IMG/VR virus record: IMGVR_UViG_3300032456_000338
Coordinates: 1-44,712 of that record
Reading direction: 5' to 3' (one strand)
DNA: 44,712 nt
DNA from: a virus
A model generated the notes under the pieces. It saw nothing but the letters and a program-made list of their open reading frames with translations, searched no databases and had not been told where the DNA came from. Positions 1 through 6,742 of the stretch are shown here, piece after piece (the first letter of the stretch is position 1; the number at the start of each line of letters is the position of its first letter). The translations under genes and the position numbers were made by a program.

Positions 1-159
1 AAATCCGTTGCGTTTTTGATTGCTCGAAAAATTGGAAAAGAAGGGACAGAACGCAGTAAAAGAAATTTTAAGCAGTTTTTAGTGGATGGTACACCTGCTA
101 AAAATTCGGCTGTTGATCGAGCGATAACCAGAATTCAAAGGAGGCTTGATAAATTATGA
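1..159 (+). CDS. C-terminal end of a probable phage tail protein (partial)
   Basis: The reading frame is open from the first base and ends at TGA 157-159, giving 52 residues of a protein whose N-terminus lies outside the window. The visible part begins with a run like AFLIARKIGKEGTE and ends in a basic helix (RIQRRLDKL). This resembles the C-terminus of HK97 gp10-type tail-completion or minor tail proteins, but the match is by eye and weak. The stop overlaps the next start by 4 nt (ATGA), so the two are translationally coupled. Confidence 0.55.
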   Translation, partial: KSVAFLIARKIGKEGTERSKRNFKQFLVDGTPAKNSAVDRAITRIQRRLDKL

Positions 160-554
160 ACGAGTTACAATTGAAAGGTGTTCTACAGGCTTTCTTAGTT
201 GCTATTCCTACTACTCAATGGGATGGTCTGGGAACTCCTAGATGTTTCGTTAATATTTATCAGGGTAACTCTACAGGCTCAGATACAATCGTTTCTAAGC
301 AATCAAAAAAGGAACTACAAATTGAGCTAAGCATCGAGTCCTTTGGGTTTATCTTAAACACCTTAGACAGCGAATTATTATCATACAAAATTCAAATTGA
401 AACTCTGATTCGAGACAACAAATCAACGCCAGTTATTTCAGGGTTGAAATTCCAGCAGTGGATAAAAGAGATCGATACAGATGGAATAGCAGAAACCGAG
501 ATACGCTATCGCGGTAAGATCAAACTCTTTTATAAGCTAAATATTTTCTTGTGA
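156..554 (+). CDS. Small probable tail-terminator or minor tail protein
   Basis: This is a 132-residue protein with no signal peptide or membrane segment. The N-terminal helix (LKGVLQAFLVAIPTTQWDG) followed by alternating beta strands and a short C-terminal strand (RYRGKIKLFYKLNI) suits the size and pattern of small tail-terminator proteins, which cap the tail tube at the neck. The position directly after a gp10-like C-terminus supports this, since the two types are commonly adjacent in siphophages. Start ATG 156 follows AAAGGAGGC, a strong ribosome-binding site. The function is an inference; the gene itself is well supported by the overlaps on both sides. Confidence 0.6.
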   Translation: MNELQLKGVLQAFLVAIPTTQWDGLGTPRCFVNIYQGNSTGSDTIVSKQSKKELQIELSIESFGFILNTLDSELLSYKIQIETLIRDNKSTPVISGLKFQQWIKEIDTDGIAETEIRYRGKIKLFYKLNIFL

Positions 555-1054
555 TTCCTTCTGAGCTAAATCTATTTTTTGCCAACATTTTTTACGATAC
601 CGATGTTTGGCGGCATTCCATGCGAGTAGCGATGATGGTGTCAAAAGTATCAGAAGATCTGCATTTTAAGCTAGCCACTCGCGATCGCTTGATTTGTGCT
701 GCACAATTTCACGACATCGGCAAAGTTTATGGAGACAATCAGGATCATCCTGAGCTAGGTTACTTTTTGTTTTTACGGATGCAGTCGGATCATGCTGTGG
801 CTGATTTGATCAGGCATCATCATTGCCACTCGAAAGAATACGCGAAACGCTTTAACGAATCACCTAATGGCTATCCTCCTGAAGTTTGCGAGATTCTGGA
901 CGTAATCTCACCAGAGTTGCAAGCATTTCAAATTTGCAATGAATGGGATTCTTTTACCATAAAAGGAAAATCAGCTAGACATGAAATAGAGTATTTAATC
1001 GAGTGTGGAAAGTGGGATAGAACTCTAGCTAACAGGGTAATAAAAAATCTATGA
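551..1054 (+). CDS. HD-GYP-like HD-domain phosphohydrolase
   Basis: This 167-residue protein starts at GTG, which overlaps the preceding TGA. It carries H22 (RHSMRV), the doublet HDIGK (H54-D55), a histidine cluster IRHHH (about 88-91), NGYP (about 106-109) and a downstream NEWDSFT (D133). That order matches the metal-binding HD superfamily, and the HDxGK / HH / GYP spacing is close to HD-GYP domains, which hydrolyse cyclic dinucleotides such as c-di-GMP. The canonical HHE and GxGYP are not intact (RHHHC, PNGYP), so the substrate is uncertain. A receiver-like protein follows in the same operon; REC and HD-GYP are fused in RpfG-type proteins, so this may be a split version. Confidence 0.75.
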   Translation: MIPSELNLFFANIFYDTDVWRHSMRVAMMVSKVSEDLHFKLATRDRLICAAQFHDIGKVYGDNQDHPELGYFLFLRMQSDHAVADLIRHHHCHSKEYAKRFNESPNGYPPEVCEILDVISPELQAFQICNEWDSFTIKGKSARHEIEYLIECGKWDRTLANRVIKNL

Positions 1055-1830
1055 TTACTATTCTTTTGCTAGAAGATGATTTAGGAGAATCGACAAAATT
1101 CATTGAAGCTTATGCGACTGAATTAGTTTCAATAACTCCTGTTGTTAACGTCGCTGAAGCATTCCACCAACTTTCTAATGACAATTTCGACTTGTGTATT
1201 ATTGATCCGGTGATGTCTCAGACACTCGATTTTAATAAACTTTTAGAAGAATTAAGCAATAAGGATATTGAATTAAAGATTGTTCACCCCGGAAAGTTCT
1301 TCCCAGAATTTTTCAAAAAGACGGCACAAAAGTTTAATGTTGATGTTATCCCCTTGCAAAATCAGCAGGCAATCTTAGAAGTGATCCGTGAGTTAGTCAA
1401 AAGAAAATCAAGTGGATCAACGCTCAGGATAACAACGGAACAACAACAGCAAGCTATCAAACAAGTCAAACTAGAGGTTCTAGTAGAGCGGCTTGATAAA
1501 GCTTTTCATCATCATACCGAAAGCCTAGAAAAGCTTAAAGATCGCTTTGATACTCAGCAGCAAGATTTTATCGAAATCAAAAATAACCAGTCAGTGATCA
1601 CATCGATTTTGACTGAGCTAAAGCAAGACGTTGGCAAACTCAAACAATACGATCCGGGCTTGGCACTCACTCTTAAAAAAGAAGAGGAATCTACAAAGCG
1701 TTTTGGGATCATCGTCGGCGTGGTTACAACTTTGTTAACTGTTTTGGGGCTTGCCGCACCGACGATTCTACCTTTTGTTTCAGGACTTTTTTCTGACAAA
1801 CCTCCTCCTCAGATAATCAAAAAGAAATAA
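1051..1830 (+). CDS. Degenerate receiver domain with coiled coil and C-terminal membrane anchor
   Basis: The protein has 259 residues. Residues 1-112 look like a CheY-type receiver: a first strand ending in LLLEDD (E8, D9, D10), and a phosphoacceptor-like D52 in CIIDPVM. The usual Thr/Ser after strand 4 is replaced (KIVHPG), and no Lys stands in the usual KP position (VIPLQ), so signalling may be altered or phosphorylation-independent. A long Gln/Lys/Glu-rich helical region (about 125-215) looks like a coiled coil. One hydrophobic segment near 217-247 (GIIVGVVTTLLTVLGL) is a probable membrane anchor, followed by a short basic tail. It overlaps the HD-GYP-like gene by 4 nt. Confidence 0.7.
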   Translation: MITILLLEDDLGESTKFIEAYATELVSITPVVNVAEAFHQLSNDNFDLCIIDPVMSQTLDFNKLLEELSNKDIELKIVHPGKFFPEFFKKTAQKFNVDVIPLQNQQAILEVIRELVKRKSSGSTLRITTEQQQQAIKQVKLEVLVERLDKAFHHHTESLEKLKDRFDTQQQDFIEIKNNQSVITSILTELKQDVGKLKQYDPGLALTLKKEEESTKRFGIIVGVVTTLLTVLGLAAPTILPFVSGLFSDKPPPQIIKKK

Positions 1831-1853
1831 CCGCCCCCATCGTGACAGGGGCG
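1831..1853 (+). terminator. GC-rich hairpin after the 1-1830 operon
   Basis: CCGCCCC and GGGGCGG form a perfect 7-bp stem around a 9-nt loop, starting right after the stop of the receiver-like gene. No T-run follows, so termination would be weak or RNA-stabilising. It lies between convergent operons. Confidence 0.5.
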
Positions 1854-1880
1854 GTCGATCGCGTGATTTTATCGACCGAC

Positions 1881-2273
1881 TCAAATATAAACCCAATCCC
1901 TTACCCGCCAATCCGCTATCTTTTTCCAGAATTTTTCACACCCGTCCTGGCGAGGTAGCCAAGCTTTTCTACACCCCTTCTCAACCGCAAACTTAACAAG
2001 GGAACTTCCGATCCCTTTACGCCGATGTTCATCGGAAACTTGCAAAAGTACAGTGCGACCGCAGTAGCCTACAGCCAAAAACCCAACAACTACTTCGTTT
2101 TGGGTGAAGGCTTCTTTGTGGGTCGCTAAAAAATATTTCTCGATCTTATCTCCATAAATGTAATCTTCTGCCATCAATGAGAAATTTACGAAAATCTCAT
2201 CCATCAAAGAGCTATCGTCTGCTTCTATCTCTTTGCCATGCTGGGTAAAGCTCAAGGGAGGGGTAAATTTCAT
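1881..2273 (-). CDS. GNAT-family N-acetyltransferase
   Basis: This 130-residue protein contains the acetyl-CoA-binding motif A of the GNAT fold: a strand RTVLLQVSDE followed by HRRKGIGSSLVKFA, where the R-x-x-G-x-G/S loop holds the pyrophosphate of acetyl-CoA. The preceding strand (VVVGFLAVGYCG) and the C-terminal KAWLPRQDGCEKFWKKI fit motifs D and B. The size is typical of a single-domain GNAT. The substrate cannot be predicted. Start ATG 2273 has AAGGAA upstream. The gene converges on the preceding operon. Confidence 0.8.
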   Translation of the reverse strand: MKFTPPLSFTQHGKEIEADDSSLMDEIFVNFSLMAEDYIYGDKIEKYFLATHKEAFTQNEVVVGFLAVGYCGRTVLLQVSDEHRRKGIGSSLVKFAVEKGCRKAWLPRQDGCEKFWKKIADWRVRDWVYI

Positions 2274-2318
2274 TTTGTTGGTTCCTTGTTTGTTGATGCT
2301 TGGTAGATCGCGTGATTT

Positions 2319-2651
2319 TTAATGTGAGATTATACCTGCTTCCTCTAGAGCAGCGCTGCCATCCCAGACCATAAGGTAGGAGATCTCTGCCGATCCTGGG
2401 GATGCAGATGCTACGACTAGCAAATCTCTACAGTTGTAAGGGCTTGGGGCATTTACCCCCGAAGCCATTAGGTCAATGCCCAATTCGACTGCAACCTTTC
2501 GAGCGTGGTCTTCATACCGTACATGAGAAATGATTTCTTTCCTCTTGCATTTCGTTGCCAGATCGCCAGCAGAGATACCGCTGATTACTAGATTTTTTTC
2601 CGGGGCGGGAAGCCAGGAGTTTGGGAGAGCGTGAACGAAACGGATTGCCAT
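2319..2651 (-). CDS. DUF1874 / STIV-B116-like small protein
   Basis: The protein has 110 residues. An N-terminal strand (IRFVHALPNSWLP), a second strand (NLVISGISAGDL), then SHVRYEDHARKVAVELG and a late strand DLLVVASAS can be aligned position by position with the DUF1874 pattern SAIGHESTAxxLxxLLG...DxLxVxxxS, recalled from STIV B116 and SIRV1 gp29. Some members (AcrIII-1) are ring nucleases that cleave cyclic tetra-adenylate and defeat type III CRISPR. The position of their catalytic His holds Tyr here, so any activity would differ. The family call is tentative; an ordinary hypothetical protein is the alternative. Confidence 0.5.
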   Translation of the reverse strand: MAIRFVHALPNSWLPAPEKNLVISGISAGDLATKCKRKEIISHVRYEDHARKVAVELGIDLMASGVNAPSPYNCRDLLVVASASPGSAEISYLMVWDGSAALEEAGIISH

Positions 2652-2735
2652 TGAAAGCCTCAGTCTTCTACGGGAGACTAGCCCTAAGTGGATGTCTAAA
2701 ACAGACGGATCATAGTTAGCTGGCTCTTCCTTTAT

Positions 2736-2969
2736 TCAGAGTCGGGATATCAAATCGTGAATAGTAAGTTTATAGTTTCCTGGTAAAAACTCAGGGAAGT
2801 TTAACACGCTGATAAATCCTTTCGGCAGTCCGCAGTCTTCCTCAAATTTGTTTATAGCCCCTTCCCATACCCAGACAGGCTCGGACACTCTCAGATTGTT
2901 GCCGATCCAATTAAGCCGGGTCTGGATGGCAAGATGATCTCGCTCATCATTCAAATTAAATTTACTCAC
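2736..2969 (-). CDS. Small hypothetical protein from an operator-controlled promoter
   Basis: A 77-residue protein of unknown function without membrane segments. An upstream in-frame ATG at 2999 lies only about 7 nt past the -10 box. GTG 2969 has AGGAGA 6-8 nt upstream and matches the leader layout of the other operator-controlled genes, so it is taken as the start. The middle (WIGNNLRVSEPVWVWEGAIN) is tryptophan-rich. No family was recognised. Confidence 0.6.
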   Translation of the reverse strand: MSKFNLNDERDHLAIQTRLNWIGNNLRVSEPVWVWEGAINKFEEDCGLPKGFISVLNFPEFLPGNYKLTIHDLISRL

Positions 2970-3006
2970 GGGTGTCTCCTGTTGTTTGCTCGTTTCCATA
3001 TTCTAA

Positions 3007-3035
3007 AGATAACACTCTAATGATGAGAGCGTCAA
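3007..3035 (-). promoter_or_regulatory. Promoter with palindromic operator in the spacer (leftward)
   Basis: On the minus strand: TTGACG, a 17-nt spacer containing CTCTCATCATTAGAG, then TTATCT. It drives the 2736-2969 gene and overlaps the last codon of the upstream ribbon-helix-helix gene. Confidence 0.8.
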
Positions 3036-3301
3036 TCTTTGTTTTTAGATTGGTCATCATCATTAAAAACAGAGGGATCATAGTTAGCTGCTTTTAGCCA
3101 GCGCTCCTTTACTTCAGCGATCTCCTGTCCTGTATCTTCTGCTTCTTCAGCAATCATTGACTCGATTTGATCGGCATTTGCCTCAATTCGAGCTGCGATC
3201 GTGCGTTCAGCCATTCCCGAAACCGACTGCCCTTTAGCAGCAGCCCACCAAATTAATCTCTTGTAATGCCATCTTTTTAATCTGACAGAAAATCGCTTCA
3301 T
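3032..3301 (-). CDS. Ribbon-helix-helix DNA-binding protein
   Basis: This 89-residue protein begins with an amphipathic strand (MKRFSVRLKRW) followed by two helices (HYKRLIWWAAAKGQSVSGMAE, then ERTIAARIEANADQI). That is the layout of the CopG/MetJ ribbon-helix-helix fold, in which the N-terminal strand of a dimer enters the major groove. The acidic C-terminal tail is presumably disordered. Such proteins usually repress their own promoters or act as antitoxins; no toxin gene is adjacent. A long inverted repeat at 3349-3382, upstream of the gene, is a plausible binding site. Confidence 0.65.
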   Translation of the reverse strand: MKRFSVRLKRWHYKRLIWWAAAKGQSVSGMAERTIAARIEANADQIESMIAEEAEDTGQEIAEVKERWLKAANYDPSVFNDDDQSKNKD

Positions 3302-3348
3302 AGGTGCATCAAAATAAAGTACTTAAATCATACGCCAATTAACTCTGA

Positions 3349-3382
3349 TTCAAATATGAGATACCAGTTATTCATATTTGAA
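3349..3382. promoter_or_regulatory. Inverted repeat between divergent regulators
   Basis: Arms TTCAAATATGA (3349-3359) and TCATATTTGAA (3372-3382) are perfect complements across a 12-nt gap. The repeat lies between the leftward ribbon-helix-helix gene and the rightward MerR-like gene, and is a candidate operator for either. Confidence 0.55.
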
Positions 3383-3405
3383 ACAAAAGGTGCTATGTTG
3401 AATTA

Positions 3406-3518
3406 GTGCAATGCAATGCATTGCCCGCCATGTGAAGCAATGCATTGCATTGCAAAGGACAGCAAAGGACAGCAAAGCATTGCAAAGCAATGCAATGCAT
3501 AGGGAGTGCAATGCAAAC
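3406..3518. repeat. Dense GCAATGC / AAAGGACAGC repeat cluster
   Basis: GCAATGCAATGCATTGC (3408-3424) and its exact reverse complement (3437-3453) form a 17-bp inverted repeat with a 12-nt gap. They are followed by units of exactly 10 nt: AAAGGACAGC twice, AAAGCATTGC, AAAGCAATGC (3454-3493). More GCAATGCAT copies lead into the ribosome-binding site of the next gene. The helical periodicity suggests cooperative protein binding, either an operator or an iteron array. Confidence 0.75.
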
Positions 3519-3765
3519 CGTAATAGTTATACAGGAATTGAGTTTCGAGAGTTTAAGACAGGAATTGGAGCGAGAACGGGGTGCGATGCCCAGTCGAACT
3601 CTTTACTCCTGGATTAGCAAGATGGGCATCATCCGAAATTCAGACGGATTTTACACATCAGAGGATCTAGAACTACTCAAACGACTTTACCGCTTCCTTA
3701 AGCGGGTTCCAAGCATCAACAAATTCAGAAAAGTAATATACCAGGAGCAAAACTCATGCCACTAG
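3511..3765 (+). CDS. Small MerR-like winged-helix DNA-binding protein
   Basis: An 84-residue protein. The stretch SRTLYSWISKMGII followed by GFYTSEDLELLKRLYRFLKR looks like the MerR/excisionase-type helix-wing: a first recognition helix, then a Tyr-Thr-x-x-Asp-Leu start to the next helix. Start ATG 3511 is chosen because AGGGAG lies a few nt upstream. Upstream in-frame ATGs at 3445 and nearby lie inside the repeat cluster and would give an odd repetitive N-terminus. The immediate upstream repeats are likely its own targets (inference). It overlaps the next gene. Confidence 0.6.
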   Translation: MQTVIVIQELSFESLRQELERERGAMPSRTLYSWISKMGIIRNSDGFYTSEDLELLKRLYRFLKRVPSINKFRKVIYQEQNSCH

Positions 3766-4166
3766 ATAAAAGCCAATATCAACCTAAAAAAGCTACCCCG
3801 TCACTGCCTGAACTAAACGCCTTTCCCCCATCCCCTCAAGAGCCTGTAGCCCCAGACTATAGAGGACAAAATTTGTCAGCTATTGCCTTAGAGGTAGCCG
3901 AGAAATCTAAGGATGCTGTGAGAAGTTTACAAGAACTAGATGATAAATTAGCCGGGTTTGAGAGCCGATTTGCTGATGCTGCTATTGATCGTATTGACTC
4001 AATGCCCGTGAGGATTGAACAGAAAATTGCACAGGGATTAGAGGCGCGGCAAAAAAGTCGGCAGAAAGCTGATTTAGGGGAAGTTTACGCTCTCATTGAT
4101 TCTCTCGTTATCCCTGGGTTTCCGATGGGTGTAACCGCTATGGGAGCGCTATCCGCTGGCTACTAA
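3756..4166 (+). CDS. Hypothetical proline-rich / helical protein
   Basis: A 136-residue protein with a proline-rich N-terminus (residues about 13-35), a helical middle with many charged residues (about 42-110), and a short hydrophobic Gly/Met-rich end. No signal peptide and no recognised family. ATG 3756 has AGGAG upstream and overlaps the end of the MerR-like gene by 10 nt, so the two are co-expressed. Confidence 0.6.
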   Translation: MPLDKSQYQPKKATPSLPELNAFPPSPQEPVAPDYRGQNLSAIALEVAEKSKDAVRSLQELDDKLAGFESRFADAAIDRIDSMPVRIEQKIAQGLEARQKSRQKADLGEVYALIDSLVIPGFPMGVTAMGALSAGY

Positions 4167-4208
4167 GATACTCGTCAATCAAACCCACACTATAGCCACT
4201 GAAAAATT

Positions 4209-4457
4209 ATGTCCGAACCAACAGACACAAACGTTCAAACATCTATCGACCCCCGCCTTGAAATGATCGAAACCCTGTCAAACGCCAGTGCAAGGCTAGC
4301 CCGCAAGATGTTTCAAGATGAAGCAGGACAACACCTTAGTCCGTCTCAAGTGAGGCAATTAGGACAGCTTTTAGTCGATTTAGGTGCAATGGAGCAGGAA
4401 TTAATTTTTCACGTCCTCAAAGATGACAGAAAGAGATTCCACTTAAGAGATCAATAG
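4209..4457 (+). CDS. Small helical hypothetical protein, paralogue of the next gene
   Basis: This 82-residue protein shares with its downstream neighbour the pattern D-x-R-L-x-x-I-x-x-L-x-N-A near the N-terminus and L-x-D-L-x-x-M-x-Q-E-L near the C-terminus. That implies a tandem duplication. It is predicted to be nearly all helical, with no Cys motif or membrane segment. Function unknown. Confidence 0.6.
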   Translation: MSEPTDTNVQTSIDPRLEMIETLSNASARLARKMFQDEAGQHLSPSQVRQLGQLLVDLGAMEQELIFHVLKDDRKRFHLRDQ

Positions 4458-4494
4458 TCAGCCCTTCAAACTCATCCTATAACCCCGAAAAACC

Positions 4495-4728
4495 ATGCCA
4501 TACCCAACAGACTCCCGCCTTCAAATAATCAAATCCCTAGGTAACGCCCGTGCAGAACTGGATTACCTCTTAAGCGAGGCGGAATCAGAACAAGTTTTTC
4601 TCCATGATGAATCGAAAAAAATGATAAAGCTTTTAAGCGATTTATACGAGATGCAGCAAGAATTACTTTCTCGTTCCCGCAGAGAAGAAGCAGCAAAAAA
4701 ACCCATCAAACTCACCCTACAACCCTAA
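4495..4728 (+). CDS. Small helical hypothetical protein, paralogue of the previous gene
   Basis: A 77-residue helical protein related to the 4209-4457 product (DSRLQIIKSLGNARAELD; LLSDLYEMQQELL). The C-terminus is basic. The intergenic sequence before it (CCCGAAAAACC) resembles that before the next gene (CCTAAAACACC), so the duplication may include flanking DNA. Function unknown. Confidence 0.6.
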   Translation: MPYPTDSRLQIIKSLGNARAELDYLLSEAESEQVFLHDESKKMIKLLSDLYEMQQELLSRSRREEAAKKPIKLTLQP

Positions 4729-4734
4729 AACACC

Positions 4735-5034
4735 ATGAAACTATTACAAGCTTTGACCCTTATTCCTGCCCTGCTTATCCTCTCCCTCAGTATCGAATCA
4801 GCTAACGCTAAACCCCTCACAAAAACCTACCGTGATGGGCTTACTGTCGAATACTATCCGAAGACTAATGTCACAGTTTTTAACTCCCCAAACCCTCCCC
4901 AGCAACGGACACAGGGGCGCGGGAAAGAGGAATACATCCACTTACCCAGGGTAAAAGACGAGTACACGGGCATCACTGTAAAAGGATGCACCACTCGAAT
5001 GGTAGGGAAAAAAACCATTACGACTTGCTTTTAG
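4735..5034 (+). CDS. Small secreted protein
   Basis: A 99-residue protein with a clear signal peptide: MK, a hydrophobic core (LLQALTLIPALLILSLS), then a cleavage site after SANA. The mature part is about 75 residues, basic, with two cysteines near the C-terminus (GCTTRM...TTCF) that could pair in the periplasm. It starts 6 nt after the previous stop. No family recognised. Confidence 0.65.
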   Translation: MKLLQALTLIPALLILSLSIESANAKPLTKTYRDGLTVEYYPKTNVTVFNSPNPPQQRTQGRGKEEYIHLPRVKDEYTGITVKGCTTRMVGKKTITTCF

Positions 5035-5037
5035 GTA

Positions 5038-5414
5038 CCAAAAGAAAGAGAGCGATCGCAGCCCTGTTCAAAATTCAACCCACCGGAGAAAACCATGAAT
5101 CATTCAAAAGCCTTGATCCTTGCTGCCACCCTCCTTCCCTTTGTTCTTCCAACAGTGGTTGATGCCAAGCCAGCTTCAAAAGTTCAGCGTTCGGAATGGC
5201 GCGAAATTCGTCGAGACGAGAATCTCGGATGGCAATCAGAAAAGTTTGAAAACGGGAAACGCATTGTAGTTACTGGTTTTGAGCAAAACGGTAATGCCGT
5301 AGTAGTCGGAGTTGTTTATAACAGCAACGGCTCAGTGCAGTCTAGCGATCGCGTCAATTTATCTCGCGATCGCCGCCGCTAAAAACCAAAAGAAAGAGAG
5401 CGATCGCAGCCCTG
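5038..5414 (+). repeat. 29-nt direct repeat flanking a secreted-protein gene
   Basis: The same 29 nt (CCAAAAGAAAGAGAG, then CGATCGCAGCCCTG) occurs at 5038-5066 and 5386-5414, directly after the stop codons of two consecutive secreted-protein genes. It looks like a by-product of tandem gene duplication. It includes a HIP1 octamer. Confidence 0.8.
5095..5382 (+). CDS. Small secreted basic protein
   Basis: A 95-residue protein with a signal peptide (MNHSKALILAATLLPFVLPT, probable cleavage after VVDA). The mature part has repeated short beta strands (KRIVVTGFEQNG, AVVVGVVYNSNG) and a very basic end (SRDRRR). The signal peptide and the KPASK/KPLTK junction resemble the preceding gene, and both are followed by the same 29-nt repeat, so they may be distant duplicates. 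RBS GGAGAA precedes ATG 5095. Confidence 0.65.
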   Translation: MNHSKALILAATLLPFVLPTVVDAKPASKVQRSEWREIRRDENLGWQSEKFENGKRIVVTGFEQNGNAVVVGVVYNSNGSVQSSDRVNLSRDRRR

Positions 5415-5475
5415 AGAAAGTAGCGATCGCCCCTTCTATCCACTTGTTTGTAAATCTCGGTAAAGGATCTACCCT

Positions 5476-6003
5476 TTGAAACTAGCACTAATAGGTGTCT
5501 TGCTGCTAATAGCAGGTAGCAATTGTGACTTAGATTCTTGCAGTCCTTTCCAGTACCCATCTCAAGCAGACTCAGGGGCGAGGATTCCTGCTAAAACGCC
5601 ATCACAGCAAACCGAGCCAGCTATCGATAATCAAGCTCAAAAAACCGCTCAGAAGCCTGTCGGGTTCATCATGCCTCCAATCATCAGGGGCAAGTGTCAA
5701 CTGTCAGGCGCGGCTGAGTACAACCCCAACACGAATACGATCCATTTATGCATAGAAATGACCCAGGCTCAAGAACGGTACGCGATCGCTCACGAAATGG
5801 GTCACGCGGTCGATTTTCAGAAAGATAGTGAATTTGAGCCTGATGAAGAGTACTGGGCGGATCAATATGCCGTAAACAGTCTGCTTCAAAATGGTGACTG
5901 TGAGGCGGTTGAATCAAGGGCTGTGAGCCACATTGATATCAAAGATGACTACACAAAGGGCATTCTCTACGCTCGTGAAATGTATTCTATCCACTGTCGA
6001 TAA
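5476..6003 (+). CDS. Secreted or lipid-anchored zincin metalloprotease (HExxH)
   Basis: A 175-residue protein beginning at TTG with AAAGGA upstream. The N-terminus is a hydrophobic export signal (KLALIGVLLLIAGSNC); the Cys could be lipidated, but the lipobox is not canonical. A Pro/Gln-rich linker precedes a catalytic domain with AHEMGH (HExxH zinc site, about residues 109-113) and EEYWADQYAV about 20 residues later. This Glu/Asp-rich helix matches the third-ligand region of ImmA/IrrE-like zincins. Function outside the cytoplasm, perhaps on envelope proteins, is an inference. Confidence 0.7.
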   Translation: MKLALIGVLLLIAGSNCDLDSCSPFQYPSQADSGARIPAKTPSQQTEPAIDNQAQKTAQKPVGFIMPPIIRGKCQLSGAAEYNPNTNTIHLCIEMTQAQERYAIAHEMGHAVDFQKDSEFEPDEEYWADQYAVNSLLQNGDCEAVESRAVSHIDIKDDYTKGILYAREMYSIHCR

Positions 6004-6025
6004 AACACTAAAGAAAGGAGTCCAA

Positions 6026-6184
6026 ATGTACGTAATTAGAAAAGGTTCAAAATACCTGAAAACCAAAGAGGGAGGCTGGGTAGGACACCCTATGGACAGT
6101 ATCGGAACATCTTCAAAAGAAGTAGCCGACGAATGGGCAAAGAAACATGGTGGAGAAGTTGTATCTTTCAATTTTGGCGATTGA
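6026..6184 (+). CDS. Small hypothetical protein
   Basis: A 52-residue protein. ATG 6026 has a strong AAAGGAG 6 nt upstream; longer in-frame starts would overlap the preceding protease gene. A short beta-rich N-terminus (YVIRKGSKYLKTKEGGW) is followed by a helix (SKEVADEWAKKHG). Function unknown. Confidence 0.6.
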   Translation: MYVIRKGSKYLKTKEGGWVGHPMDSIGTSSKEVADEWAKKHGGEVVSFNFGD

Positions 6185-6211
6185 ATCAAAAACGAAAACA
6201 CAAAGGAAATT

Positions 6212-6742
6212 ATGACCAACTTAGAAGAACAGATTGAAGTAATCAAAGAAAACGGTACGAATATTGGCATCGCTGCTTGCCTTGTGATCGCGTTAATTGC
6301 AGTAGTCACAGGCGACGGCGCGGGTCGATTCACAAAAGCACAATCGGATAAAGTAAGCGATCTCGATGCCAAAAACAGTCAACAGAGAGCCGAAAAGATT
6401 TATAACGAGCAAGGCGTTTCGGCTCAAGTTTTGAATGCTGAAACCCGTACAGCAAGCTTTGTAAGCGGCGATACAGTGATTGATCCGATGTCCGTAACAC
6501 CTGAAAATCCTCAAGGGACAATAATCAACAGTGGCTACATTGCATCGACAGAGGGTGCTGTCTTTGAGGTCGAAAACGGCATTGCGACCTTGATTGGCAC
6601 TTCCCCAAAGATTCGCAATGATCTCGTTTCGCGGGGTGCTGGCAAGCGCGCAAAAGAGATGGAAGCCTACGCTAAAAAGATTTGGAGCCAAGCATCAATC
6701 AATTCGAGTTTTCAATCGCGATACAAGGAAATCGAACCATGA
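6212..6742 (+). CDS. Single-pass membrane protein
   Basis: This 176-residue protein has one N-terminal hydrophobic segment (GIAACLVIALIAVVTG, about residues 19-34) preceded by an acidic helix, then a soluble domain with beta-rich middle and helical C-terminus. ATG 6212 has AAGGAAA upstream. Its stop overlaps the next start (ATGA). It is the first of three genes leading to the ATPase at 7498, and could belong to the same envelope-associated machine. No family recognised. Confidence 0.6.
   Translation: MTNLEEQIEVIKENGTNIGIAACLVIALIAVVTGDGAGRFTKAQSDKVSDLDAKNSQQRAEKIYNEQGVSAQVLNAETRTASFVSGDTVIDPMSVTPENPQGTIINSGYIASTEGAVFEVENGIATLIGTSPKIRNDLVSRGAGKRAKEMEAYAKKIWSQASINSSFQSRYKEIEP

Noticed and set aside
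5476-5560. Lipoprotein signal in the metalloprotease
   Set aside because: The residues before the Cys (GSN) do not fit the lipobox well, so lipid anchoring is not claimed; export is still likely.
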